Positions 51,764 to 60,290 of a DNA stretch of 64,000 nucleotides are shown one piece after another (the first letter of the stretch is position 1; each line of letters begins with the position of its first letter). The DNA is from UBA3478 sp965662045 (GTDB taxonomy: Bacteria > Bacteroidota > Bacteroidia > Flavobacteriales > Flavobacteriaceae). The notes under the pieces were generated by a model. It was not told the DNA's origin and did not search any database. It worked only from the letters and a program-made list of their open reading frames with translations. Location: NCBI GenBank assembly GCA_965662045.1, contig CBFIGE010000001.1:186001-250000 (forward strand). Direction: 5' to 3'. The translations under genes and the position numbers were made by a program.

Positions 51764-52549
51764 TTAGTCCATTATCAAGGTAAATTGATTCTTTAATCCG
51801 TTATAGCCTTCTAAATCAGCTTTTATCGATCCTACTCTCAAGTCAGCCTGGATTCTTATCGGAATTCTATTCAAATCATTACTTACCCAAAGGGTTAGAC
51901 TTTCTTGCTCTCTAAATATCCTCCCAGATTTTACTAATGGCCTGAAAGCTAGGCAGGGAACCTTGCCAAATTTAGTTTTAATAATTTGCTCCCCTAGATA
52001 TCGAAGTTTAAAATCATAAACCCCATCATCATCAAATAACATGTCCAACGGAATCTCGTCACCAACTTTCAAATTATTGGTTGAAAAATTTTCTCTTAAA
52101 TAATAGGTGGAGGATAAAATATCTTGCATTTTATCGTGTATTTCAAGTGAAAAAGAAGTGCTGTCTTTAATATTGTAAATCTTTGCACTATTGCGATCAA
52201 AATCGTAATCAATTTCAATGTGTTTGGTGTATCCACCCTCATAAATGTCACGCTTAAAATAAACTGGACGAACAGAATCTAACTCAAAGAAGCTTTCGTA
52301 AGTGTCATCCACCTTAAAAAATAAACTGGCAAATCCAGTAGTCTTTCCTTTTCCTATAGCTCTGAAAACAGTTTTCCCTTTAACTTCTGCCTTTTCCAAC
52401 TTCATTGTAGCGTAACTCGCGTTCAAAAATCCATAGTGTAGTCTGTATCTCAGCCATTCACCTTCCTGAAATGCTTGATAATTCTGGGCGCTCAAAACAG
52501 AAAATGCCGAGGTAATTAAAAATATAGAAAGTATTTTTTTTATTTTCAC
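51764..52549 (-). CDS. DUF3108 secreted protein
   Basis: 261 residues from GTG 52549, signal peptide (KIKKILSIFLITSAFSVLSAQ). DUF3108 family: EGEWLRYRLHYGFLNASYATM, ATGKGKTTGFASLFFKVDDTYES-like segment, and WVSNDLNRIPIRIQADLRVGSIKADL at the end. Function unknown; predicted periplasmic or outer-membrane-associated, LolA/LppX-like beta fold. I prefer GTG 52549 over earlier codons, because those lie inside a terminator hairpin. First gene of the DUF3108-M23-pgi-membrane protein operon. Confidence 0.87.
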   Translation of the reverse strand: MKIKKILSIFLITSAFSVLSAQNYQAFQEGEWLRYRLHYGFLNASYATMKLEKAEVKGKTVFRAIGKGKTTGFASLFFKVDDTYESFFELDSVRPVYFKRDIYEGGYTKHIEIDYDFDRNSAKIYNIKDSTSFSLEIHDKMQDILSSTYYLRENFSTNNLKVGDEIPLDMLFDDDGVYDFKLRYLGEQIIKTKFGKVPCLAFRPLVKSGRIFREQESLTLWVSNDLNRIPIRIQADLRVGSIKADLEGYNGLKNQFTLIMD

Positions 52550-52561
52550 ACATCTAAAATA

Positions 52562-52593
52562 AAAAAGCCTTGACAATAATACCAAGGCTTTTT
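52562..52593 (-). terminator. Terminator hairpin between uvrC and the DUF3108 gene
   Basis: Stem AAAAAGCCTTG / CAAGGCTTTTT, 11 bp, 10-base loop, with A residues that give a minus-strand U tract. It lies only 12 bases before the DUF3108 start, so it is either the distal terminator of uvrC or a leader element. Confidence 0.75.
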
Positions 52594-52729
52594 AACAACC
52601 AACCAAACTTTAAATCATGAAATCTATAACGAAACAAATTTTTTAACAATATAAAAGTACAGCATCACCACGGCCTTGATTTCTTTTTAACGCTATTTAA
52701 CGCGCCAAATGCATATTATTATGTTTTTT
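52594..52729. other. Non-coding spacer with tandem TTTAACGC
   Basis: Spacer between the uvrC stop and the hairpin. It contains an eight- to nine-codon plus-strand ORF (ATG at 52618) with a stop soon after, and two copies of TTTAACGC near 52686-52703. I cannot assign a function; it may be the remnant of a small gene or an RNA leader. Confidence 0.35.
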
Positions 52730-54538
52730 TTAAGAATTGAGCTTGAAATAAGCACGAATTTTTTCCGATTTCACCTTGCCAATCAAGGCTTCAAGGTCGG
52801 CACGAGAAGCCTCTTTAACACCTTTTACCGATCTGAATTCACTCAATAACTGATTCGCTGTTTTATAGCCTATCCCATCAATATTCAATAGTTCCGTTTG
52901 TATGGCTAAAGAGCTCCTCTTTTGTCTGTGAAATGTAAGACTAAATCGGTGGGCTTCATTTCGCAAATATTGAATGAGTTTCAAAGATTCTGAACGCTTG
53001 TCTAAGTATAAGGGATCTGAATCATTAGGAAAATAAATTTCTTCTAGTCGCTTGGCAATTCCAATAATCGCTATTTTTCCTCTTAACCCTAGTAATTCTA
53101 AAGCCTTTAAAGCGGATGATAACTGCCCTTTTCCTCCGTCTATTACAATTAGCTGAGGAAGCGGTTCATCTTGGTCAAGTAATCGTTTGTAACGCCGAAA
53201 AACAACCTCTTCCATTGATGCAAAATCATTTGGACCTTGAACCGTTTTAATGTTAAAATGTCTGTATTCTGACTTTAAAGGTTTTGCATTTTTAAAGACA
53301 ACACAGGCGGCTACTGGGTTACTTCCTTGTATATTGGAATTGTCAAAACACTCAATGTGGTAAGGGTCTTGACTCATGCGTAAATCTGCTTTTAACTGAG
53401 CGATAATTCTCGTGCTGTGACGATCTGGATCTACAATTTTCATTTGTTTGAAACGATCCTGTCTGTAAAATTTTGCATTTCTCAGTGATAGATCAATTAA
53501 TTGTTTCTTGTCTCCCAATTTTGGAATGGTGACTTTTAGGTCTTCTGAAAGGGGGACAGGAAAAGGCAATAAAAGTTCTTTTGAATTAGATTTAAAACGT
53601 TGTCGAAGCTCAACAATTGCTAGTGAAAGAAGTTCTTCTTTTCCCTCGTCCAGTTTCTTTTTTAACTCTAAAGTATGTGACTGAACAATACAGCCCTCGA
53701 CCAATCTCAAGTAATTGATATATGCATGAGAATGATCTTCAAGAATACTAAAAACATCAATTTCAGAAATCTTAGGATTAACCACAGTGGATTTAGCTTG
53801 GTAACGTTCTAGAATATCAATACGATCTTTAATTTTTTGTGCTTTCTCATATTCTAAATTCGTCGCGAAAGTCATCATTTGATTCTTGAGTAATGTTAGG
53901 GAAGGCTTTAATTTGCCTCTTATAATATTGGTAATAGCCTCTATTTGAATCTCATAATCTTCTTCAGATTGTAAACCTTGGCAAGGCCCAGCACAATTTC
54001 CTATGTGATATTCAAGACATAGTTTTACCTTTTTAGACTCCACCTTTTCACGAGATAAATCAAAGTGGCAGCTTCGAAGCATATAAATGGATTTAAACAA
54101 ATCCAAGAGCGTTCGAACAGTTTTCATTGAGGTGTAAGGTCCAAAGTATTGAGATCCATCCTTGATAAATCTACGAGTGGCGAAAACTCTAGGGAAAGGC
54201 TCTTTTTTAACACAAATCCAAGGATAAGATTTATCGTCCTTCAAAAGCACGTTATATCTTGGTTGATGTAACTTGATCATATTATTTTCAAGCAACAAAG
54301 CGTCAGACTCTGTCTTTACAACAACGTGTTTAATTTCACTTATTTTACTCACCATAACCTTGGTCTTTCCATAGCTATGCGTTTTTGTGAAATAAGACGA
54401 AACTCTCTTTTTCAGGTTCTTTGCTTTTCCAACATAAAGCATTCGTTTTTCCTGATCAAAAAACTGATAAACCCCTGGGGTGTCAGGCAATGTTTTTACC
54501 TGTATCTCCAATTGTTCGTTTTTGTACTGCCCATGCAT
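52730..54538 (-). CDS. uvrC: Excinuclease ABC subunit C
   Basis: 602 residues. Makes both incisions in nucleotide-excision repair. N-terminal GIY-YIG nuclease (PGVYQFFDQEKRMLYVGKAKNLKKRV), a Cys-rich loop (KLCLEYHIGNCAGPC), the UVR motif (about 205-240), the RNase H-like C-terminal nuclease (IECFDNSNIQGSNPVAACVVF; IVIDGGKGQLSSA) and HhH repeats (IDGIGYKTANQLL). Length is normal. Diverges from the folate cyclo-ligase gene. Confidence 0.98.
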   Translation of the reverse strand: MHGQYKNEQLEIQVKTLPDTPGVYQFFDQEKRMLYVGKAKNLKKRVSSYFTKTHSYGKTKVMVSKISEIKHVVVKTESDALLLENNMIKLHQPRYNVLLKDDKSYPWICVKKEPFPRVFATRRFIKDGSQYFGPYTSMKTVRTLLDLFKSIYMLRSCHFDLSREKVESKKVKLCLEYHIGNCAGPCQGLQSEEDYEIQIEAITNIIRGKLKPSLTLLKNQMMTFATNLEYEKAQKIKDRIDILERYQAKSTVVNPKISEIDVFSILEDHSHAYINYLRLVEGCIVQSHTLELKKKLDEGKEELLSLAIVELRQRFKSNSKELLLPFPVPLSEDLKVTIPKLGDKKQLIDLSLRNAKFYRQDRFKQMKIVDPDRHSTRIIAQLKADLRMSQDPYHIECFDNSNIQGSNPVAACVVFKNAKPLKSEYRHFNIKTVQGPNDFASMEEVVFRRYKRLLDQDEPLPQLIVIDGGKGQLSSALKALELLGLRGKIAIIGIAKRLEEIYFPNDSDPLYLDKRSESLKLIQYLRNEAHRFSLTFHRQKRSSLAIQTELLNIDGIGYKTANQLLSEFRSVKGVKEASRADLEALIGKVKSEKIRAYFKLNS

Positions 54539-54599
54539 TTTACGAAATTACTAAATCCGTGATTTTGTACTTTTACTATTGACAAGGAATCCATTTCTT

Positions 54600-55166
54600 A
54601 TGCACAAAAATGAATGTCGCAAAATTTACAAATCAAAAAGAGCCGCTCTAAGCGAAAAAGAGCGTGTTGACTTGAGTATTGAAATTACCAATCAATGCTT
54701 AACACTTCCTGTTTGGGAATTTGAGCATTTCCATATCTTCTTGCCTATTGAGGCTCAAAAAGAAGTGGATACAACTCCTCTAATCACCGTGCTACAAGCC
54801 AAAGAAAAGCACATTTATATTCCAAAAGTCAAGCACCTTGAATTAGAACACTTTCAACTTGATGAATACACAATTCTCCGCACAAATAAATGGGGGATTG
54901 CAGAGCCTGTAGCAGGTAAAACTATTGACACATCAATCTTAAATATCGTATTAATTCCTCTACTCGCTTTTGACCAAAATGGCAATCGAGTTGGTTATGG
55001 CAAAGGCTTTTACGATCGGTTTCTAAGAACGTGTAAAAAGGAGGTGCTTAAAGTAGGACTAAGCTTTTTTGAAGCAGAAGAACAAATAAATCCAGGCCCT
55101 CACGATATAAGTCTAGATTATTGTGTGACGCCTCAGCGCGTATATGTATTTAATCCTCTTGACTAA
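54600..55166 (+). CDS. 5-formyltetrahydrofolate cyclo-ligase
   Basis: 188 residues from ATG 54600. Converts 5-formyl-THF to 5,10-methenyl-THF with ATP. Family motifs: CRKIYKSKRAALSEKERVDLS at the N-terminus, HIFLPIEAQKEVDT, and VGYGKGFYDRFL (phosphate loop) near the C-terminus. I recognise no gene symbol with certainty (ygfA/fau in E. coli). Convergently overlaps lspA by 17 bases. Confidence 0.95.
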   Translation: MHKNECRKIYKSKRAALSEKERVDLSIEITNQCLTLPVWEFEHFHIFLPIEAQKEVDTTPLITVLQAKEKHIYIPKVKHLELEHFQLDEYTILRTNKWGIAEPVAGKTIDTSILNIVLIPLLAFDQNGNRVGYGKGFYDRFLRTCKKEVLKVGLSFFEAEEQINPGPHDISLDYCVTPQRVYVFNPLD

Positions 55167-55770
55167 AGGCAATTTTATTGAATAAAATAAGAACAAAAAC
55201 CCCAAAACTGATGCAGAAATCTGCTACGTTGAAAACAGGTTCAAAAAACCGAAAGTGATTTCCGCCTACAAAAGGCATCCAATTAGGCAATACAGTATCA
55301 ATTAAAGGGAAATAAAACATATCGACCACTTTACCGTAAAACATTCCTGAATAAGACTCATCTGCAAAAAGAGATGCGATGTGCATGGTACTACTCTCGT
55401 CAAAAATCAATCCATAAAACAAGGAATCAATAATATTTCCAACTGCTCCACTAAAAATAAGAGTTAGTGAAAATATCAATACTCCTGGTAACTGTTTTTT
55501 AATACTGTCCCACAGCCAATAACCAATACCACAAATAGCAACTAACCTAAATAAAGAGAGAATCAGTTTAGAAGTTTTTTCGCCAATAGGAATAAAATCA
55601 CTGATTTTAGCTCCCCATGCAGCTCCTTCATTTTCGATAAACAATATTTTGAACCAAGAGAATACTTCCACCGATTCTTGGTAATAAAAATTTGTTTTGA
55701 TGTAAATCTTTGAGAGTTGATCAATCAAAAGAGCCACTATGATTATAATCAGTGCAGTCCTCTTATTCAT
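55150..55770 (-). CDS. lspA: Lipoprotein signal peptidase (LspA)
   Basis: Signal peptidase II, cleaving prolipoproteins such as the many encoded here. 206 residues from ATG 55770 (MNKRTALIIIIVALLIDQLSK); an upstream ATG at 55806 would add 12 residues. Four membrane helices; conserved IENEGAAWGA, the catalytic Asp in GNIIDSLFYG and the second Asp in FNVADFCISFG. The loop between the two Asp-bearing segments is longer than in E. coli, as usual in Bacteroidota. Last gene of the ileS-dksA-like-unknown-lspA operon. Confidence 0.95.
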   Translation of the reverse strand: MNKRTALIIIIVALLIDQLSKIYIKTNFYYQESVEVFSWFKILFIENEGAAWGAKISDFIPIGEKTSKLILSLFRLVAICGIGYWLWDSIKKQLPGVLIFSLTLIFSGAVGNIIDSLFYGLIFDESSTMHIASLFADESYSGMFYGKVVDMFYFPLIDTVLPNWMPFVGGNHFRFFEPVFNVADFCISFGVFVLILFNKIAFSQED

Positions 55771-55792
55771 AAATGAAAAGTGCTTCGCGTAT

Positions 55793-56437
55793 TTATCTAT
55801 ATTCATTTTCTTCTCTGTTAGGCCTATAAATATTTCCTTCTCTCGACTTTATAATCCATAAAGCATCTTTTTCGAGTGTTTCATTTATTGGAGCACTGGC
55901 AAAAGCACTTTGAAAAAATATAAGTTCAGCAATGGTAATCATTTCTAAATACACATCCGCCTTTGCAGTGAGTATCTTTGATTTTGTTGAATTGTGATGC
56001 AAATAACACACCCCTTCATTCAAAAATACATTTAATTCTCTATAGTCCCCCTTGGTATAGACAATACTATTTAATCCATCGATATCAAGCGCCATTTGTG
56101 ACGGGACGAGCATTTTTAGCGTTATTGCTAATACTTTATGTGCACTTAATTTATCATTAAAATTAGCGTACAAAGGGTTTTTTGATAATGAAATGTCGTA
56201 AATCTCCTTTGATTCTAGAATAGACAGGTTATACATGTCACGGTACTCTCCTTCGGCAGAAAGTTCAGTCTGAATATAATTCTTCTGATGCGTATTAATC
56301 TCAAAATGAGCCACGTAAGTCAAGTCTATATTCAGTTTCTTTTGGGGGTTTACAACTATGCTTTTCGAAGAAAATTGTTGACCTTGTAGCAAGGAACTAC
56401 ACAAAAAAACAAGGTGCAAAAGTCGCCTAAAGCACAA
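55793..56437 (-). CDS. Secreted protein of unknown function in the ileS-lspA operon
   Basis: 214 residues from TTG 56437 (or 223 from TTG 56464). The N-terminus CFRRLLHLVFLCSSLLQGQQ is a signal peptide. The mature part is predicted beta-rich with alternate hydrophobics (LNIDLTYVAHFEINTHQKNYIQ; ALDIDGLNSIVYT), somewhat like DUF4097-type beta-helix proteins, but I cannot assign a family. It follows directly on the DksA-like gene and ends 22 bases before lspA. Confidence 0.75.
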   Translation of the reverse strand: MCFRRLLHLVFLCSSLLQGQQFSSKSIVVNPQKKLNIDLTYVAHFEINTHQKNYIQTELSAEGEYRDMYNLSILESKEIYDISLSKNPLYANFNDKLSAHKVLAITLKMLVPSQMALDIDGLNSIVYTKGDYRELNVFLNEGVCYLHHNSTKSKILTAKADVYLEMITIAELIFFQSAFASAPINETLEKDALWIIKSREGNIYRPNREENEYR

Positions 56438-56438
56438 C

Positions 56439-56819
56439 TTATTTCTGCATATTTTTTGCCTCAATGCTTAAAGTAGCATGAGGAACCAATTTTAAACGTT
56501 CTTTATTGATGAGTTTTCCGGTAACTCTACATACACCGTAGGTTTTATTTTCAATTCGAACCAAGGCGTTTTTTAAATCACGAATAAACTTCTCCTGACG
56601 AAGTGCTAACTGTGTATTTGCCTCTTTACTCATGGTTTCTGAACCTTCTTCGAATGCCTTAAAAGTTGGCGAAGTGTCTTCAGTTCCATTATTACCATCG
56701 TTTTTATATGCACTATGTAAGAGTTCCAAATGCTCCTCTGCCTTTTGGATTTTCTCTGTAATTATTCCTTTGAATTCTTGTAAATCAGCATCGCTAAATC
56801 GAACTAAACCCTCACTCAT
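56439..56819 (-). CDS. DksA/TraR-like protein with degenerate zinc finger
   Basis: 126 residues of the DksA/TraR fold: a helical hairpin (about 10-90) and the remnant of a four-Cys zinc finger. Alignment with E. coli DksA gives Cys97 kept, but Thr100, Ser118 and Ala121 at the other ligand positions (VCRVTGKLI... and TLSIEAKN). So zinc is probably not bound. DksA proteins insert in the RNA-polymerase secondary channel with ppGpp. Similar Cys-poor forms are common in Flavobacteria. It is 2 bases after ileS. Confidence 0.9.
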   Translation of the reverse strand: MSEGLVRFSDADLQEFKGIITEKIQKAEEHLELLHSAYKNDGNNGTEDTSPTFKAFEEGSETMSKEANTQLALRQEKFIRDLKNALVRIENKTYGVCRVTGKLINKERLKLVPHATLSIEAKNMQK

Positions 56820-56821
56820 AG

Positions 56822-59800
56822 TTATCGTTTTAATACTTTAATACTCGTTTTTATACTGTCAAATTCGACGGCATTTCCGTCTGTAATTTCGCGCTCAATA
56901 TAAATATTTTCGCACAATGTTTCTGTCTTTATGTAAGATTCGTTGCTTTTTATGGCCACGTCGAGTTCTGTAGACCCCTGAAAGTAAACATCTACGCGGT
57001 CTGTAACTTCAAAGCCACTGTCCTTTCTGATGTTTTGAATTCTATTGACCAATTCTCTTGCAATTCCTTCTTTGATTAAATCATCATCTAAATTGACATC
57101 TAGCGCAACGGTAAGCTGACCAGAGCTCGCAACCAACCATCCTTCTATATCCTTATTGGAAATAATGACATCTTCTACAGTCAATTCGTATGAACTGTCT
57201 TCAACACGAATCATCAGCACTCCTTCTTTTTCTATTTGATGGATATCCTCCTGCTCAAAGTTTTGAATGATTTGAGCAACCGCTTTCATGTCTTTACCGA
57301 ATTTCGGTCCCAATACCTTAAAATTAGGTTTAATCTGTTTGACCAAAATATCAGAGGCATCTTCTAGTAATTCTATTTCCTTTACATTCACCTCGTTTTT
57401 GATCAAATGTGCAACCGCCGAAATGGCGTTTTTCTCCTCATCATTGTTCACAGGTATCATTACTTTTCGAAGAGGTTGCCTTACCTTGAGTTTTTCCTTT
57501 TGACGGATAGATAGTACCAGAGAGGATATGCGTTGTGACAATTGCATTTTAGCTTCTAAGGCTTTGTCAATCATGTCATTGTCAGCTATTGGAAATGTAG
57601 CGAGATGTACACTTTTAGAAGGGGCTAAACCGGTTGCTTGCACAAGATCTAGATAAAGTCTTTCTGCAAAGAAAGGAGCTACAGGAGCCATAAGCTTAGA
57701 AAGGGTAAATAAACAGAAGGTCAGCGTTTGATAGGCTGCGAGCTTATCGTCGCCATAGGCATCCTTCCAAAAACGCCTTCTGCCTAAACGCACATACCAA
57801 TTACTTAAATTCTCTTGAACGAAGTAAGAAATCATGCGGGTGGCCCTAGTCGCATCATAATCTTCATAAGCCTCATCTACGGCCCATATCAAACTATTCA
57901 ATTCAGATAAAATCCATCGGTCTAATTCTGAAAGTCGATCTGGCGCGAGCCGTTCTTCTTTAAATGTAAATCCATCAATATTAGCGTAAAGTGCCAAAAA
58001 TGAATACGTGTTGTACAGCGTTCCAAAAAATTTACGTTTGACCTCTTGGACGCCTTCTATATCAAACTTTAAATTATCCCATGGATTAGCATTGGAAATC
58101 ATATACCAACGCGTAGCGTCTGCACCGTGATTTTTAAGTGTCTCAAAAGGATCGACTGCATTGCCTAAGCGCTTTGACATCTTCTTTCCTTCTTTGTCTA
58201 AGACAAGTCCGTTTGAAACTACATTTTTATAGGCAACCTTGTCAAACACCATAGTTGAGATGGCGTGAAGAGTGTAAAACCATCCTCTAGTTTGATCAAC
58301 ACCTTCTGCTATAAAGTCGGCCGGATGTGTTGCTGCTTGATCGATGTATTCCTTATTTTCAAATGGATAGTGCCATTGTGCATAAGGCATAGATCCGCTG
58401 TCAAACCAAACATCGATGAGATCAGTTTCTCGATACATAGCCTGTCCGCCAGAACTACACAAGACGATATCGTCGACTATGTGTTTATGTAAATCTAATT
58501 GATCGTAGTTTTCATCACTCATATCACCAACAACAAAACCAGCCATTGGATTCTCATTCATCAATCCTGCAACAACTGCCTTGTCTATTTCCGTTTTGAG
58601 TTCTTCTACAGATCCTATGATGAGTTCCTCTGAATGATCCTCTGTACGCCATATAGGAAGTGGAATACCCCAATACCTAGATCGAGATAAATTCCAGTCA
58701 TTCGCATTTGCTAACCAGTTTCCAAAACGACCTTCTCCTGTAGATTTTGGTTTCCAATTAATCTCAGTGTTGAGCTCATGCATTCTGTCTTTTATAGCAG
58801 TGACCTTGATAAACCAAGAGTTCAACGGATAGTACAAAATAGGCTTATCTGTTCTCCAACAATTTGGGTAGGAGTGTACATATTTTTCAACCTTAAACGC
58901 CTTATTCTCTATTTTGAGTTGGATAGCAATTTCAACATCAATAGACTTTTCAGGAATATCCTTTTCATCATAATAGGCATTTTTGACATACTTTCCTCCA
59001 AATGGACCTAGCTCTTCTCTAAACTTTCCGGTCAAATCTACCAAAGGAACAGCCTGCTGATTTTCATCTAAAATCAACATAGGAGGAACCGCTGGTGTTG
59101 CTTGTTTTGCAGCCATCGCATCGTCAGCACCAAAGGTTGGGGCAGTATGTACGATTCCGGTTCCGTCTTCTGTGGTCACAAAATTACCTGAAATAACCCT
59201 AAAGGCATTTTCTGGATTTTGATAGGGCTCAACATATGGCATAAGCTGTTCGTACCTAGCTTCAACCAATTCTTCACCTTTAAGAGTCTTCAGAACGACA
59301 TACGGAATGGTTTTATTCGTTTTTTCAAAACCGTTTAATTCATTTATATCTTCTAGCTCTGTAAACTTTTTGCCAAATTGCTTATTGATTAAAGCGCTTG
59401 CAATAACTACGTTTATGCGTTCAAAAGTGTATTGATTATACGTGGCCACAAGACTATATTCAATTTTTGGACCTACGGTAAGTGCCGTATTAGAAGGAAG
59501 TGTCCAAGGAGTAGTCGTCCAGGCTAAAAAGTAAACGTCTTCTTCAACCACTTGAAAGGAAGAAGGTAACGTCGCTTTATGTGCCTTAAACTGTGCAGTA
59601 ACTGTAGTATCGGTTACATCTTGATAGGTTCCAGGTTGATTCAATTCATGCGAAGACAAACCCGTCCCCGCCTTAGGAGAATAGGGTTGAACTGTATAAC
59701 CTTTGTACAACAAACCTTTGTCGTAAATCTGTTTCAACAACCACCAAACAGACTCCATATATTTGGTTTTATAGGTGATGTACGGATTTCTCATATCCAC

Positions 59801-60229
59801 CCAATAACCCATTTTAGCTGTCAATTGATTCCATGCATCCGTATAGCGCATGACTGCTTTTTTACAGGCTTCATTGTATTCTTCTATACTGATCTTTTTA
59901 CCTATATCTTCTTTGGTAATTCCGAGTTCTTTCTCCACCCCTAATTCAATGGGAAGTCCGTGCGTATCCCAGCCTGCTTTGCGTTTCACGCGAAAGCCTT
60001 TCATCGTCTTATATCTGGGATAAATATCTTTAATCGTCCTTGCCATCACATGATGAATACCGGGCATACCATTAGCAGACGGAGGTCCCTCGTAAAAGAC
60101 GTATTCTCCGTTTTCACCTCCCCCGGCCATGCTTTCTTCAAAAACATTCTCCTTATTCCAAAATTCTAAAATAGACTCAGAAATTTCTGGGAGATTTAAC
60201 GCTTTGTATTCATTAAACTTTTGATCCAC
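56822..60229 (-). CDS. ileS: Isoleucyl-tRNA synthetase, type 2 with altered HIGH motif
   Basis: 1135 residues, clearly longer than E. coli IleRS (938), with eukaryote-like C-terminal parts (IleRS2 type). The signature HIGH is GIHH here (residues 57-60, in NGMPGIHHVMARTIKD), the KMSKS loop is KKMSKRLGN. The editing domain (about 210-430) and anticodon-binding domain are present. IleRS2 enzymes with G-x-H-H in place of H-x-G-H are known for extreme mupirocin resistance. Heads the operon with dksA-like and lspA. Promoter TACTTTTG at 60255-60262. Confidence 0.97.
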   Translation of the reverse strand: MDQKFNEYKALNLPEISESILEFWNKENVFEESMAGGGENGEYVFYEGPPSANGMPGIHHVMARTIKDIYPRYKTMKGFRVKRKAGWDTHGLPIELGVEKELGITKEDIGKKISIEEYNEACKKAVMRYTDAWNQLTAKMGYWVDMRNPYITYKTKYMESVWWLLKQIYDKGLLYKGYTVQPYSPKAGTGLSSHELNQPGTYQDVTDTTVTAQFKAHKATLPSSFQVVEEDVYFLAWTTTPWTLPSNTALTVGPKIEYSLVATYNQYTFERINVVIASALINKQFGKKFTELEDINELNGFEKTNKTIPYVVLKTLKGEELVEARYEQLMPYVEPYQNPENAFRVISGNFVTTEDGTGIVHTAPTFGADDAMAAKQATPAVPPMLILDENQQAVPLVDLTGKFREELGPFGGKYVKNAYYDEKDIPEKSIDVEIAIQLKIENKAFKVEKYVHSYPNCWRTDKPILYYPLNSWFIKVTAIKDRMHELNTEINWKPKSTGEGRFGNWLANANDWNLSRSRYWGIPLPIWRTEDHSEELIIGSVEELKTEIDKAVVAGLMNENPMAGFVVGDMSDENYDQLDLHKHIVDDIVLCSSGGQAMYRETDLIDVWFDSGSMPYAQWHYPFENKEYIDQAATHPADFIAEGVDQTRGWFYTLHAISTMVFDKVAYKNVVSNGLVLDKEGKKMSKRLGNAVDPFETLKNHGADATRWYMISNANPWDNLKFDIEGVQEVKRKFFGTLYNTYSFLALYANIDGFTFKEERLAPDRLSELDRWILSELNSLIWAVDEAYEDYDATRATRMISYFVQENLSNWYVRLGRRRFWKDAYGDDKLAAYQTLTFCLFTLSKLMAPVAPFFAERLYLDLVQATGLAPSKSVHLATFPIADNDMIDKALEAKMQLSQRISSLVLSIRQKEKLKVRQPLRKVMIPVNNDEEKNAISAVAHLIKNEVNVKEIELLEDASDILVKQIKPNFKVLGPKFGKDMKAVAQIIQNFEQEDIHQIEKEGVLMIRVEDSSYELTVEDVIISNKDIEGWLVASSGQLTVALDVNLDDDLIKEGIARELVNRIQNIRKDSGFEVTDRVDVYFQGSTELDVAIKSNESYIKTETLCENIYIEREITDGNAVEFDSIKTSIKVLKR

Positions 60230-60254
60230 AAGTACATTCCATTTTATAATGTTT

Positions 60255-60262
60255 GCAAAAGT
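60255..60262 (-). promoter_or_regulatory. ileS promoter -7 element
   Basis: Minus-strand TACTTTTG, full match to TAnnTTTG, 26 bases upstream of ileS, with a TTG about 18 bases further upstream at the -33 position. Confidence 0.65.
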
Positions 60263-60290
60263 AAGAAATTGAATGAGGATTCAAAGCCTT

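Noticed and set aside
59579..59944. 121-codon plus-strand ORF opposite ileS
   Set aside because: Lies fully inside ileS, composition is typical of an antisense frame (many Cys, Phe, Ile), no promoter.
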